From positions 4,290,485-4,354,484 of the forward strand of contig NZ_KE386569.1 of NCBI RefSeq assembly GCF_000427625.1: a stretch of DNA of 64,000 bases, read 5' to 3'. Below, piece after piece: positions 49,992 through 61,327 of this stretch; positions within the stretch are counted from its first letter, which is position 1; each line of letters begins with the position of its first letter. A program made the translations under genes and the position numbers. The notes below the pieces were generated by a model. That model was not told the origin of the DNA. It did no database searches and saw only the letters and a list, made by a program, of their open reading frames with translations. This stretch comes from Methylobacter luteus IMV-B-3098 (GTDB lineage Bacteria > Pseudomonadota > Gammaproteobacteria > Methylococcales > Methylomonadaceae).

Positions 49992-50810
49992 ATGCAGGGA
50001 CAATTAAGAAAAATGCGTACCCAACTGGACAATCCGGTTCGGTATGAATTGCCGTTGACGGATCAGTTGATCGCATTGAATCCATTGATCGGCAAGCCGG
50101 TCAGGCTGGTCTATACAGGCAGGATTTTTTGCGTGCATTGCGGCAGGCAGACCAAAAAAAGTTTTAGTCAAGGCTATTGTTATCCTTGTTTTACTACGTT
50201 GGCGCAATGCGATATGTGCATTATGAAGCCGGAAACCTGCCATTATGAGGCAGGTACCTGTAGGGAGCCGTCGTGGGCAGCCGAATTTTGCTTTCAGCCG
50301 CATATCGTTTACCTGGCCAATTCTTCCGGCATCAAGGTGGGCATTACGCGTCATAACCAGGTTCCAACGCGCTGGATCGATCAGGGCGCTGTCCAGGCCT
50401 TGCCGATTCTTAAAGTGCAGTCGCGCTATATTTCCGGGCTGGTCGAGGTGGCTATTGCCAGACATGTCAGCGACAAGACCAGCTGGCAGCAGATGTTGAA
50501 AAATCATGCCGAGCCCGTCGATCTGACTGCCAAACGTGATGAGCTGATCGTCGTGTGCAAAGCGGAACTGGCTGAGATAAGCGAGCGCTTCGGCCCGCAG
50601 GCGATTGAATTCCTGACGCATGAGCAGGTGGTCGATATTCATTATCCGGTGGACAATTACCCGGTAAAGGTCAAATCCTTCAATCTTGATACACAACCCG
50701 AAGTCTCAGGCGTTCTGCATGGCATTAAAGGTCAGTACCTGATGCTCGACACCGGCGTAATCAATATTCGAAAATTTACCGGCTACGAGGTCGAATTTAC
50801 CGCCCCGTAG
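49992..50810 (+). CDS. DUF2797 protein with cysteine cluster and GIY-YIG-like motifs
   Basis: The 272-aa protein belongs to DUF2797. It has cysteine pairs C47-x2-C50, C63-x2-C66, C73-x2-C76, plus C83 and C90, which suggest zinc or iron-sulfur binding. Residues 104-120 read HIVYLA then KVGITR, like the paired GIY and YIG strands of GIY-YIG nucleases, followed by an Arg (R127) and a possible catalytic Glu (GLVE, E152). Function unknown; a nuclease-like or RNA-related role is inference. It lies between ppa and hppA on the opposite strand, convergent with hppA and divergent from ppa. The ATG follows a GAGGAA ribosome-binding site. Confidence 0.8.
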   Translation: MQGQLRKMRTQLDNPVRYELPLTDQLIALNPLIGKPVRLVYTGRIFCVHCGRQTKKSFSQGYCYPCFTTLAQCDMCIMKPETCHYEAGTCREPSWAAEFCFQPHIVYLANSSGIKVGITRHNQVPTRWIDQGAVQALPILKVQSRYISGLVEVAIARHVSDKTSWQQMLKNHAEPVDLTAKRDELIVVCKAELAEISERFGPQAIEFLTHEQVVDIHYPVDNYPVKVKSFNLDTQPEVSGVLHGIKGQYLMLDTGVINIRKFTGYEVEFTAP

Positions 50811-50831
50811 TCCATCGGGTTAAAGGCTCGT

Positions 50832-52880
50832 CTACAGCAAAGGCACGATCAGCAAGGCCACGCTGTTAACCATTTTGATAATGATATTGACGGAAGGGCC
50901 GGCGGTATCCTTGTAAGGATCGCCTACGGTATCGCCGGTAACGGCCGCCTTATGCGTATCTGAACCTTTGCCGCCATAATGGCCTGCCTCGATATATTTT
51001 TTGGCATTGTCCCAGGCGCCGCCGCCGATGGTCATGGAGATCGCGACAAACAGGCCGGTGATGATAGAGCCTATCAAAACGCCGCCCAAGGCCTCCCTGC
51101 CCAACGAGAGTCCGACGATAATCGGTACGGACACAGGCAACAGGGACGGCGCAATCATTTTTTTGATCGCTGAAATCGTCAGTATATCGACGGCTTTTGA
51201 ATAATCGGGTTTCGCCGTGTAATCCATAATGCCGGGGATTTCTTTAAACTGGCGGCGCACTTCATTGACGATGTCACCGGCCGCCTTGCCGACCGCTTCC
51301 ATGGCCAGGGCGCTGAACAGGTAAGGAATCAGCGCGCCCAGCAACAAACCGATGATGACCCGGTAATCGGACAAGTCGCAAATGATGCCGCTCAGCTGGC
51401 TCGTGAAGTCGGAGAACAACACCAGTCCCGCCAACCCGGCTGACCCTATCGCATAGCCTTTCGTAACGGCTTTGGTCGTATTGCCGACAGCATCGAGCGG
51501 ATCGGTGATTTTGCGGATTTCCTGCGGCATTTTTGCCATTTCGGCAATGCCGCCGGCATTATCCGTAATCGGGCCGTAAGCATCCATCGCGACAACAATG
51601 CCTGTCAATGACGACATGCCGGTTGCGGCAATGGCGATGCCTAACAAGCCTGCCAATTGATAAGTCCCCCACATGCCGGTGCAGATCAGGATAGCCGGTA
51701 TGGCGGTGGCTTTCATGGACAGGCTTAGGCCGGCAATGACATTGGTGCCGCCTCCTGTGGTCGATGCCAGTGCGATTTGCCTGACCGGGGCGTACCTGCT
51801 GGAGGTATAGTATTCGGTGATAACCATTAACGCGGCCATTAAACCCAGTCCGATAATTGCCGAGTAAAACAGATTAATGGAGGGAATGAGCTGTATGCCG
51901 ATAACGAGTGTATCGCCGAGCAACCATTCGGTGAGCGCATAAAACAACATGAAGGACAGCGCCGTCGAAATAATGACGCCTCTATACAAGGCGGCCATAA
52001 TGTTGCCGCTGCTGCCGACTCTGATGAATAAAATGCCGATCATGGAGGTCAGGATCGATATGCCGCCTAGAACCAGAGGATAGATGATGAGGTTTTCATT
52101 GTTGCCGGGTGTCAGCAGGCTGGTCAGCAGCATGGTGCCAATCACGGATGCGGTATAGGATTCAAATAGATCGGCCCCCATGCCGGCGCAGTCGCCGACA
52201 TTATCGCCGACATTATCGGCGATCACGGCCGGGTTCCGAGGGTCATCCTCGGGTATGCCGGCCTCTATTTTGCCGACGATATCGGCGCCAACGTCAGCGC
52301 CTTTGGTAAAGATCCCGCCGCCAAGACGCGCAAAAATAGCGATCAGCGATGCGCCGAAAGCGACGCCTATCATGGCATGCAGCGGGTCCGGAAAACCTAG
52401 CAGTTGTAACAGGCTGTAATAACTGCTGATTGCCAGGAGTCCTAAGCCTACGACTAACATGCCGGTAATGGAGCCGCCCCGGATGGCGATCAGAAAAGCA
52501 TGAGATGTACCTGTGTAGGCGGCCTGGGCCGTGCGGACATTGGCGCGAACCGAAATATGCATGCCCGTAAAGCCTGCCATTGCTGAGCACAGCGCGCCCA
52601 GGCCAAAACCGCCGGCCGTCTGCCAATTCAACAAAAAACCGATCAGTAACAAGAGCAGGGTGCCGACCAGCGCGATCACTTTATACTGTCTGGCCAGATA
52701 AGCCTGCGCGCCTTGCTGGATAGCCAAGGCTATAGTCTGCATCTGCTCGTTGCCGGCAGGTTGTTTTTTAATCCATTTGATCGATATCAGACCATACAAA
52801 ATAGCGCTGAGGGATGCGAGCAGGGCAAAAAGAATGCACCATTGTGCGAGTGACAGGTTAAGCGGAATAGTGTTCAGCAT
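50832..52880 (-). CDS. hppA: Membrane H+-translocating pyrophosphatase (K+-independent type)
   Basis: The 682-aa protein has about 16 helices and the PPi-binding loops: [40 protein letters not shown], and near the end [20 protein letters not shown]. It couples PPi hydrolysis to H+ (or Na+) pumping. Near residue 470 the motif reads [10 protein letters not shown]: Lys here marks the K+-independent H+-pumping class (Ala in K+-dependent forms). It is downstream of pfp on the same strand with a 96-bp gap, probably co-transcribed. Confidence 0.97.
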   Translation of the reverse strand: MLNTIPLNLSLAQWCILFALLASLSAILYGLISIKWIKKQPAGNEQMQTIALAIQQGAQAYLARQYKVIALVGTLLLLLIGFLLNWQTAGGFGLGALCSAMAGFTGMHISVRANVRTAQAAYTGTSHAFLIAIRGGSITGMLVVGLGLLAISSYYSLLQLLGFPDPLHAMIGVAFGASLIAIFARLGGGIFTKGADVGADIVGKIEAGIPEDDPRNPAVIADNVGDNVGDCAGMGADLFESYTASVIGTMLLTSLLTPGNNENLIIYPLVLGGISILTSMIGILFIRVGSSGNIMAALYRGVIISTALSFMLFYALTEWLLGDTLVIGIQLIPSINLFYSAIIGLGLMAALMVITEYYTSSRYAPVRQIALASTTGGGTNVIAGLSLSMKATAIPAILICTGMWGTYQLAGLLGIAIAATGMSSLTGIVVAMDAYGPITDNAGGIAEMAKMPQEIRKITDPLDAVGNTTKAVTKGYAIGSAGLAGLVLFSDFTSQLSGIICDLSDYRVIIGLLLGALIPYLFSALAMEAVGKAAGDIVNEVRRQFKEIPGIMDYTAKPDYSKAVDILTISAIKKMIAPSLLPVSVPIIVGLSLGREALGGVLIGSIITGLFVAISMTIGGGAWDNAKKYIEAGHYGGKGSDTHKAAVTGDTVGDPYKDTAGPSVNIIIKMVNSVALLIVPLL

Positions 52881-52976
52881 GGTCTGTCCTTATTAAATAA
52901 CCACGGAATGCCAGGCTTCCGTGGTTATCGGTGTGAGCTTGCGTCCGAGCTCTTCAAGAAGAGCGTCGGTTAAAAA

Positions 52977-54236
52977 TTAGATGGAAAACTCAGCCAATTT
53001 TTTGGCGATCATCTGTTTTTTCATGGTCACATAATCCGGTAGGCCGTTTTTATAAGGCGGATAATCTTCGCCCATGATCAAAGGCTGCAGATAGCGGCGG
53101 CACGCTTCGGTAATGCCGAAGCCGTCCTCTGAAATAAACTCGGCCGGCATCATTTTCTCGACGTTGGCGACATCCTTCAGCTCGGCATGGCCTACGTGCC
53201 ATTGATAAGGCGAATCCGATGTCCTGACGATAGTGGGCATGACGGCCGACCTGCCGGAGATGGCCAGTTCCACTGCGGCCTTGCCCATGGCATAAGCCTG
53301 ATCCACATCGGTTTTTGAGGCGATATGGCGTGCCGCCCTTTGTAGATAATCGGCGACCGCCCAGTGATACTTGTAACCCAGCGCCTCTTTGACGATATTG
53401 GCAACTACTGGTGCCGCTCCGCCTAATTGGGCGTGACCGAACGCGTCGGTGCCGCCGGCCTCGGCCAGAAATTTGCCGTCGGCGCCTTTAACACCTTCCG
53501 ATACAACGACAGAACAGTAGCCGTGCTTTTTAACTTTTTCGTCAATTTTGGCCAGAAACTTGGCCTGATCAAACTTGACTTCCGGAAACAGGATGACCAG
53601 CGGGATATCGTTGTCCGCATCGGCCGCAAGTCCGCCCGCGGCGGCAATCCAGCCGGCATGACGCCCCATGACTTCCAGCACGAAAACCTTCGTAGATGTG
53701 GAGCACATAGAGGCTACGTCGAAACTGGCTTCGCGCATTGAAACGGCGATGTACTTGGCCACGGAGCCGAAACCAGGGCAGGTATCGGTAATGGGCAGGT
53801 CATTGTCCACGGTTTTGGGTACGCCGACGCAAACCATCGGATAACCCATCTGGTCCCCCAACTGTGAAACTTTATACGCAGTGTCCTGGGAATCACCGCC
53901 GCCGTTATAAAAGAAATAGCCTATATTGTGCGCTTTAAAGACTTCAATCAGGCGCTCGTATTCGGCCTTATTTTGTTCCAGGCTTTTCAGTTTATAACGG
54001 CAGGATCCGAAAGCGCCGGCCGGCGTATGTCTTAAAGCGGCAATAGCGGCATCGGATTCAAGGCTGGTATCGATCAGTTCTTCCTTTAAAGCGCCGATAA
54101 TGCCATTGAAGCCGGCATAAACCGTGCCTATTTTGTCAGGATGTTGCCGGGCGGTTTGTATAACTCCGCAAGCGCTGGCGTTAATGACGGACGTAACTCC
54201 CCCTGATTGGGCATAGAAAGCATTTTTTATTGACAT
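52977..54236 (-). CDS. pfp: PPi-dependent 6-phosphofructokinase
   Basis: The 419-aa protein has PKTVDNDLPITDTCPGFGSV, holding the catalytic Asp region, and NGGGDSQDTA in place of the ATP-type GGDGS; this fits PPi-dependent enzymes like that of Methylococcus. The reaction is reversible: fructose 6-phosphate plus PPi to fructose 1,6-bisphosphate. In methanotrophs it serves the RuMP cycle, and may also act on sedoheptulose 7-phosphate. It is followed by hppA, so PPi use and PPi-driven proton pumping are linked. Confidence 0.95.
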   Translation of the reverse strand: MSIKNAFYAQSGGVTSVINASACGVIQTARQHPDKIGTVYAGFNGIIGALKEELIDTSLESDAAIAALRHTPAGAFGSCRYKLKSLEQNKAEYERLIEVFKAHNIGYFFYNGGGDSQDTAYKVSQLGDQMGYPMVCVGVPKTVDNDLPITDTCPGFGSVAKYIAVSMREASFDVASMCSTSTKVFVLEVMGRHAGWIAAAGGLAADADNDIPLVILFPEVKFDQAKFLAKIDEKVKKHGYCSVVVSEGVKGADGKFLAEAGGTDAFGHAQLGGAAPVVANIVKEALGYKYHWAVADYLQRAARHIASKTDVDQAYAMGKAAVELAISGRSAVMPTIVRTSDSPYQWHVGHAELKDVANVEKMMPAEFISEDGFGITEACRRYLQPLIMGEDYPPYKNGLPDYVTMKKQMIAKKLAEFSI

Positions 54237-54706
54237 TTTATTGATTCCTTATGTGAGTGCGTGACTTTTCAAACAATAATGGATTGTTATCGGCTAGACA
54301 AGCTTTAAACAATACGGTAAATATTAAAACTGATGTTATGCAGTTGCAGGGTCGAATTTATTCAACCCGAGACGCGCAAGATATGGAGTGCGAATATTCT
54401 TCGAGGCACAAATAAATGCGTGCCAACGCGAATAGTTAGCCGCTTTGGGTCGGGAAGACTAAAGAGTTTTGGTGTCCGGCGTGGTAAACGGCATAAAAAA
54501 ACAGTCCGTGTGTAACATCAGATCAAAATTACAATTTGATTAAGAACCTAGTAAAATAGTCCAGATTATCTTGACGGAAAAAGACAATATCAGTAGTTTA
54601 TGCAACTTTTTTCAAAATAAAACCGGTGACATCGGGCTTGAATTTTGAAAAACGAATATAATCGACTTGAATCGAAAGTCCTATTAAGTTTATTGAGGAA
54701 ATTAGC
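54237..54706. other. Intergenic region between pfp and ilvB
   Basis: 470 bp between divergent operons. No tRNA or clear leader peptide with repeated Leu/Ile/Val codons was seen, and no sure attenuator. TTGACG at 54571 could be a -35 for ilvB (17-bp spacing to a weak TAGTTT). Confidence 0.4.
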
Positions 54707-56443
54707 GTGGAGCTAAATGGCGCACAAATCGTAATTCAGAGTCTCAAAGACGAAGGCGTGGAATATATTTTTGGCTATCCTGGCGGAGCGGTATTGCATT
54801 TATATGATGCTATTTTCCAGCAAGACGATGTCAAACATATTCTGGTCAGGCATGAACAGGCGGCAACACACGCTGCCGACGGCTATGCCCGGGCAACCGG
54901 AAAGCCCGGCGTAGTGTTGGTGACCTCGGGGCCGGGCGCGACCAATGCGGTCACCGGTATTGCCACTGCTTATCTGGATTCGATTCCGATGGTTGTTATT
55001 TCCGGTCAGGTATCATCACCAGTGATCGGCAGTGATGCGTTCCAGGAAGTCGACATGGTCGGCATTACCCGGCCTTGCGTGAAGCATAATTTCCTGGTCA
55101 AGGACGTGACCAAGCTGGCTGAAACGATAAAAAAGGCGTTTTATGTGGCGACAACGGGACGCCCCGGGCCGGTCGTCGTCGATATACCTAAGGATATAAC
55201 CGATCCAAAAATCAAGATCCCTTATAAATACCCCAAAAAAGTCACGATGCGTTCCTACAGTCCGGCCGTGGCTGGACACAAGGGCCAGGTAAAAAAAGCC
55301 GTGGAGCTGTTGTTGGACGCCGAAAAACCGATGATTTATGCAGGCGGCGGCGTGGTGCTGGGCGAAGCCAGTCGGGAATTGACGGAATTGACCCACCTGC
55401 TGGGTTATCCCATTACCAATACCCTGATGGGGCTGGGCTCGTTTCCTGCGACAGACAAACAGTTCATCGGCATGCTGGGCATGCACGGCACCTATGAGGC
55501 CAATATGGCCATGCACGAGAGCGATGTGATCATCGCGATCGGTGCGCGCTTCGATGATCGCGTCACCGGCAAACTCGACCAGTTCTGCCCGTACGCCAAG
55601 ATTATCCATATCGACATCGATCCGGCTTCTATTTCCAAGACCGTTAAAGTCGATATCCCCATTGTCGGCGATGTGAAACCGGTGCTGGAACAAATGCTCG
55701 AACTGATCAAGGAAAGCAAAAAGAAGCCGAATAAAAAGGCTCTGGAAAACTGGTGGAATCAGATCGAAAAATGGCGCGCCGTCAACTGCCTGGATTACGA
55801 TAGAGACAGCGTCCTGATCAAGCCTCAATATGTGATTGAGCAGCTTTATGAAGTGACCAAAGGCGATGCGTATATCACCTCGGATGTGGGGCAGCATCAA
55901 ATGTATGCCGCCCAGTATTACCATTTCGACAAACCTCGCCGCTGGATCAACTCCGGCGGTCTGGGCACGATGGGATTCGGTCTGCCGGCGGCGATCGGTG
56001 TTAAACTGGCCTTTCCCGAAGCTGATGTGGCGTGTGTGACCGGTGAGGCCAGCATCCAGATGTGCATCCAGGAGTTATCGACGGCGCTGCAGTACAATAC
56101 GCCGATCAAAATCGTTAACCTGAACAACCGCTATATGGGTATGGTGCGGCAATGGCAGGAATTCTCTTATGAAAGCCGCTATTCGCATTCATATATGGAC
56201 ACAATACCCGATTTCGTAAAACTGGCCGATGCCTACGGCCATGTCGGCATACGCATCGATAAACCGGAAGAAGTGCGTCCGGCGCTGGAAGAGGCCTTTG
56301 CGCTGAAGGACCGCACAGTGTTTCTGGACATCATGACCGATCGAACCGAGAACGTATATCCGATGATCGAAGCCGGCAAAGGCCATCAGGACATGAAGCT
56401 GAGAGTAGCACCGGGAACACCGACAGACAGGGAATTAGCATAA
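54707..56443 (+). CDS. ilvB: Acetolactate synthase large subunit
   Basis: The 578-aa ThDP enzyme has [34 protein letters not shown] (catalytic Glu), and the C-terminal ThDP-Mg2+ region [20 protein letters not shown] then [14 protein letters not shown]. Condenses pyruvate with pyruvate or 2-ketobutyrate for Val/Leu/Ile. The GTG start follows TTGAGGAAA. Its stop overlaps the ilvH ATG. Confidence 0.98.
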   Translation: MELNGAQIVIQSLKDEGVEYIFGYPGGAVLHLYDAIFQQDDVKHILVRHEQAATHAADGYARATGKPGVVLVTSGPGATNAVTGIATAYLDSIPMVVISGQVSSPVIGSDAFQEVDMVGITRPCVKHNFLVKDVTKLAETIKKAFYVATTGRPGPVVVDIPKDITDPKIKIPYKYPKKVTMRSYSPAVAGHKGQVKKAVELLLDAEKPMIYAGGGVVLGEASRELTELTHLLGYPITNTLMGLGSFPATDKQFIGMLGMHGTYEANMAMHESDVIIAIGARFDDRVTGKLDQFCPYAKIIHIDIDPASISKTVKVDIPIVGDVKPVLEQMLELIKESKKKPNKKALENWWNQIEKWRAVNCLDYDRDSVLIKPQYVIEQLYEVTKGDAYITSDVGQHQMYAAQYYHFDKPRRWINSGGLGTMGFGLPAAIGVKLAFPEADVACVTGEASIQMCIQELSTALQYNTPIKIVNLNNRYMGMVRQWQEFSYESRYSHSYMDTIPDFVKLADAYGHVGIRIDKPEEVRPALEEAFALKDRTVFLDIMTDRTENVYPMIEAGKGHQDMKLRVAPGTPTDRELA

Positions 56444-56934
56444 TGAGACATATTATTTCGATACTGATGGAAAATGAAGCTGGCGCATTATCGCGCGTTG
56501 CCGGCTTGTTTTCAGCGCGCGGCTACAATATCGAGTCGCTGACCGTGGCGCCGACGGAAGATCCCAGCCTGTCCAGAATGACATTGGTCACGCGCGGCAG
56601 TGAAGACGTCATCGAGCAGATCACTAAACAGCTCAATAAGCTGATCGATGTGGTCAAGCTTATTGATCTAGCTGAATCCGTGCACATTGAACGTGAGCTG
56701 ATGATGTTGAAAGTAAAAACCACGGATGAGACGCGCGAGGAAATCAGAAGCCTGGCCAATATCTTCCGAGGCCGCATCATCGATGTGACGCCGACAACCT
56801 ATGTGGTTGAAATGACCGGCGCTTCTGATAAGCTGGACGCATTCGTCGCGGCTATTGATTCGGACAATATTATTGAAGTCGTGCGTTCCGGTCCGACCGG
56901 CATTTCGCGCGGCGAGAAAGGACTACACTTGTAG
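56443..56934 (+). CDS. ilvH: Acetolactate synthase small (regulatory) subunit
   Basis: The 163-aa protein has an N-terminal ACT domain (HIISILMENEAGALSRVAGL, then FSARGYNIESLTVAPTED) that binds valine for feedback inhibition, and a C-terminal ACT-like domain. Overlaps ilvB by one base. Confidence 0.97.
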   Translation: MRHIISILMENEAGALSRVAGLFSARGYNIESLTVAPTEDPSLSRMTLVTRGSEDVIEQITKQLNKLIDVVKLIDLAESVHIERELMMLKVKTTDETREEIRSLANIFRGRIIDVTPTTYVVEMTGASDKLDAFVAAIDSDNIIEVVRSGPTGISRGEKGLHL

Positions 56935-56994
56935 CCCTGCTTTGATTATTCAGAATCCGGTCAGCCGGGTCTGGTTTAAAATTTAAAAACTTAA

Positions 56995-58026
<1,032 letters not shown>

Positions 58027-58049
58027 TCAAATTCAGTTTAACCGTTTTA

Positions 58050-58077
58050 AAAAGCCCGTCTTATGACGGGCTTTTTT
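58050..58077 (+). terminator. Intrinsic terminator after ilvC
   Basis: AAAAGCCCGTC-TTAT-GACGGGCTTTTTTT, a perfect GC-rich stem with T tail, directly after the ilvC stop. Confidence 0.92.
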
Positions 58078-58150
58078 TGTCTGCGAGTTTGGGTTTTATA
58101 AAACAGGGCTTCCACTTTCGTCCTGAGCGTCGTCGCTTTCGATCACGTTG

Positions 58151-59383
58151 CTAGCCTTTGACACAGACCACCTGCTTTAAGGTGTGCATGATTTCCACCA
58201 GATCGCTTTGCGCCTGCATGACCTGTTCGATGGGTTTGTAGGCGGCCGGAGTTTCGTCGATCACCGACTGGTCTTTACGGCATTCCACGCCCTCGGTCGC
58301 AGCGATATGCTGTTCAAGCGACGCCTGCTTTTTCGCCGCCGTTCTCGACATGATTCGTCCGGCGCCGTGGCTGCAGCTGCAAAAACTTTCCTCGTTGCCC
58401 AGTCCTCGGACGATGAACGACCTGGCGCCCATGCTGCCGGGGATGATGCCCCATTCACCCAAACCCGCACGCACAGCGCCTTTACGGGTTACCAGCACGT
58501 CTTTGCCGTAGTGATGCTCACGGCTGACGTAGTTGTGGTGACAATTCACCGCAGCCAGCCGGGCTTCAAAATTCAGGTTCAGTACCGCCGACAGGGTTTT
58601 CAACACCCGCGTCATCATCACGTCGCGGTTAACGCGTGCGAAATGCTGGGCCCATTCCACCGCCTGCACATAGTCGGCAAAATACTCGGAGCCTTCGGGC
58701 AGATAAGCTAGGTCGCGATCCGGCAGCTGAATCTGCCAACGCTGCATTTCCTTCTGCGCCAGCTCGATGAAATGCGTGCCGATGCGGTTGCCGACGCCGC
58801 GCGAACCGCTGTGCAGCATCACCCAAACCGCATTGCTTTCGTCCAGGCAGACTTCGATAAAATGGTTGCCGGTCCCCAGGGTGCCGAGATGATGAGCGTT
58901 GTTGGTGTTTTTCAGCAGCTTGTATTTTTCGCACAGGCGGTTAAACGACTCCACCAAGCTCGACCAGGCCAGGGCGACATCATACGGCAACTCGCCCCAG
59001 GCGCCTTTGTCGCGTCCGCCGCGATTACGCTGCATTTCCCGGCCATGCGGTACCGCGCGCTCAATTGCATGTCGGACATCGCGCAACGAATCGGGCAATT
59101 GGTCGGCGCGAACGCCGGTCTTGACCGCCATCATGCCGCAACCTATGTCCACGCCCACTGCTGCCGGGATAATCGCGTTCACGGTCGGCACGACGCTGCC
59201 GATGGTCGCGCCTTTGCCCAGATGCACATCCGGCATCGCCGCTATCCATTTATGGATAAACGGCAATCTCGACAGATTAATTAATTGTTGACGGGCTTCT
59301 TCTTCAAAATGCACGCCGCGTGTCCAGGTTTTGATCGGTACGCCGCCGGGGATCTGGGTGACTTCATAATTCTGTTGTCTCAT
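58151..59383 (-). CDS. rtcB: RNA-splicing/repair ligase RtcB
   Basis: About 410 aa from ATG 59383, which has AAGGAA upstream; a longer frame from 59446 would run past the sigma-54 promoter and is rejected. Metal and GMP-binding motifs are visible: GVDIGCGMMAVKTG, LGTLGTGNHFIEVCLDE, and CSHGAGRIMSR with the His that carries GMP. It joins RNA 3'-phosphate or 2',3'-cyclic phosphate to 5'-OH ends. Divergent from rtcR. rtcA, often downstream of rtcB, is not here. Confidence 0.97.
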   Translation of the reverse strand: MRQQNYEVTQIPGGVPIKTWTRGVHFEEEARQQLINLSRLPFIHKWIAAMPDVHLGKGATIGSVVPTVNAIIPAAVGVDIGCGMMAVKTGVRADQLPDSLRDVRHAIERAVPHGREMQRNRGGRDKGAWGELPYDVALAWSSLVESFNRLCEKYKLLKNTNNAHHLGTLGTGNHFIEVCLDESNAVWVMLHSGSRGVGNRIGTHFIELAQKEMQRWQIQLPDRDLAYLPEGSEYFADYVQAVEWAQHFARVNRDVMMTRVLKTLSAVLNLNFEARLAAVNCHHNYVSREHHYGKDVLVTRKGAVRAGLGEWGIIPGSMGARSFIVRGLGNEESFCSCSHGAGRIMSRTAAKKQASLEQHIAATEGVECRKDQSVIDETPAAYKPIEQVMQAQSDLVEIMHTLKQVVCVKG

Positions 59384-59421
59384 GGTTGTTCCTTGATTTT
59401 TATATCTGGCAATCCTGATAT

Positions 59422-59437
59422 TGCAAATGCGGTGCCA
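59422..59437 (-). promoter_or_regulatory. Sigma-54 promoter of rtcB
   Basis: On the minus strand TGGCAC-CGCAT-TTGCA fits the sigma-54 consensus (TGGCACN5TTGCA) exactly. It lies about 40 bp before the rtcB start and requires an activator, which is RtcR encoded divergently. rpoN is also in this window. Confidence 0.95.
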
Positions 59438-59522
59438 GGTCGGCATTTTTAAATTTATTCACGAAGTATCAATCGATTACGTCAAGCAAAAGGTATTTTC
59501 TAAAGGATGAGCTATAGTTATT

Positions 59523-59553
59523 GCTATTTAATCGAATAGCCATTTATCGAAAT
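59523..59553. promoter_or_regulatory. Candidate RtcR binding sites
   Basis: Two adjacent palindromes, GCTATT-TAATCG-AATAGC (59523-59540) and ATTT-ATCG-AAAT (59542-59553), lie about 100 bp upstream of the rtcB -24 element, the usual enhancer distance, and just before rtcR. Binding is inferred. Confidence 0.45.
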
Positions 59554-59560
59554 AGATAGC

Positions 59561-61168
59561 ATGAAAACCGTTGTCATCAGCCTGCTCGGCACAGCACTCG
59601 ATAATCGCGGCTTTAACGGCAAGCGCTGGGAACGCTGGCGGCCTACCTTATCGCTCTGCCAGCACGAGGATCTGGTCGTTGACAGACTGGAGCTGTTATT
59701 CCAACGGCATTACCAAAATATCGCCGATCAGTTGAGCCAGGACATTAAAACCGTCTCGCCGGAAACCGAGGTCAATCATCACCTTATCAATCTGGCCGAT
59801 CCGTGGGACTTTGAAAGCGTCTATGCCGACTTGCTGGATTTTGCCCGCAGCTATCCGTTTGACATCGAGCAGGAACAGTATCTGCTGCACATCACCACCG
59901 GCACGCATGTCGCGCAGATCTGCCTGTATCTGTTGACCGAAGCCCGTTATCTGCCGGGACGCCTGATACAAACCTCGCCACCGCAACGCCAGGAAACGGC
60001 AGCCGGGCATTACCAGATCATCGATCTCGACCTATCCAAATACGACCTGATTGCCTCGCGGTTCTCCAGGGAGCATCAGGAAGGCACCCATTATCTGAAA
60101 GGCGGTATCGAAACCCGCAATCCGGCGTTTAACAGGATGATTGAGCAAGTCGAGAAGGTTTCGATCCGTTCCCAGGAGCCGATCTTGTTGACTGGGCCGT
60201 CCGGTTCCGGCAAATCGCTGCTGGCCAAACGCATTTACCAACTGAAAAAGAAGCGAGGTCAGTTTTCGGGGAATCTGGTTGAAGTCAATTGTGCCACCTT
60301 GCGTGGCGACAATGCCATGTCGGCATTGTTCGGGCATGTCAAAGGCGCGTTTACCGGCGCCGCGACGGCCCGTAAAGGCTTATTGGCCGAAGCCGACAAT
60401 GGTTTGCTGTTTCTCGATGAAATCGGCGAACTGGGCCTGGACGAACAGGCCATGCTGCTGCGAGCGGTTGAAGACAAATGCTTTATGCCGATGGGATCCG
60501 ACAAAGAAACAAGCAGCCGCTTTCAATTGATCGTCGGCACCAACCGCAATCTGTTTCAGCAGGTCGAGCAGGGGCGGTTTCGGGAAGACCTGCTGGCCCG
60601 CATCAACTTGTGGTCGTATCAATTGCCGTCGCTGAAACAGCGCCTGGAAGACCTGGAGGCCAATATCGATTACGAGCTGGAAAAATACAGTCAGAAGGCC
60701 AATACGTTGATCGGTTTTAATAAAAAGGCCAGGGACTGCTATCTGAGCTTTGCCAAATCGCCGGAAGCGACCTGGAACAGCAATTTTCGCGATCTCAATG
60801 CCAGCATTACCCGCATGGCGACGTTGAGCGACGGCGGCCGGATTACGCCAGAGACAGTGGAGGAAGAAATCCGGCGCCTGCGGCACGATTGGCGGCAATC
60901 AGGCGGAAGGAACGAAGCAGCCGCCATTGAATCGTTGCTCGACGAACCCGCTGATCTGTTTGACCGGCTGCAACTGGCCAGCGTCATCCAGATCTGCCAA
61001 GCCTCGCAGACCGCCGCGGAAGCCGGCAGGAAATTGTTCAACGTCAGCCGGTTGAATAAAGCGTCCGCCAACGACAGCCACCGGGTTATCCAGTTTCTTG
61101 GCAAGTTTTGCCTGGATTTTAAAACAGTTAAAAAATGGCAAGCGCAGGATGGCTCTATCAATCAATAG
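59561..61168 (+). CDS. rtcR: Sigma-54 activator RtcR with CARF sensor domain
   Basis: The 535-aa protein has an N-terminal CARF-type sensor (residues 1-180, starting [20 protein letters not shown]), then an AAA+ domain with Walker A GPSGSGKS near 212, an intact GAFTGA near 263 ([15 protein letters not shown]), Walker [11 protein letters not shown], and a C-terminal helix-turn-helix. It activates the sigma-54 promoter of rtcB when damaged RNA end signals bind the sensor. All parts are intact and the length matches E. coli RtcR (532). Confidence 0.96.
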   Translation: MKTVVISLLGTALDNRGFNGKRWERWRPTLSLCQHEDLVVDRLELLFQRHYQNIADQLSQDIKTVSPETEVNHHLINLADPWDFESVYADLLDFARSYPFDIEQEQYLLHITTGTHVAQICLYLLTEARYLPGRLIQTSPPQRQETAAGHYQIIDLDLSKYDLIASRFSREHQEGTHYLKGGIETRNPAFNRMIEQVEKVSIRSQEPILLTGPSGSGKSLLAKRIYQLKKKRGQFSGNLVEVNCATLRGDNAMSALFGHVKGAFTGAATARKGLLAEADNGLLFLDEIGELGLDEQAMLLRAVEDKCFMPMGSDKETSSRFQLIVGTNRNLFQQVEQGRFREDLLARINLWSYQLPSLKQRLEDLEANIDYELEKYSQKANTLIGFNKKARDCYLSFAKSPEATWNSNFRDLNASITRMATLSDGGRITPETVEEEIRRLRHDWRQSGGRNEAAAIESLLDEPADLFDRLQLASVIQICQASQTAAEAGRKLFNVSRLNKASANDSHRVIQFLGKFCLDFKTVKKWQAQDGSINQ

Positions 61169-61327
61169 ATCCAGGTAATACCCATAGCCATTTATCATGA
61201 TCAAAATGCATGTTGTCCCATTTAAAAATACAGAGCTTTCAAAGAATTGTTGTCCTACAGTTACTCTAGTATATACGATATGCCGATATGGTTAATTATT
61301 TGCTAGAGCTTAGAAAAAAGGAAACCA

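Noticed and set aside
54333..54515. A 60-aa reading frame before ilvB as a leader peptide
   Set aside because: It lacks runs of Leu, Ile or Val codons and has no clear ribosome-binding site or following attenuator.
59384..59446. N-terminal extension of rtcB
   Set aside because: It would place the coding start upstream of the sigma-54 promoter, and the family begins near MRQQNYEV.
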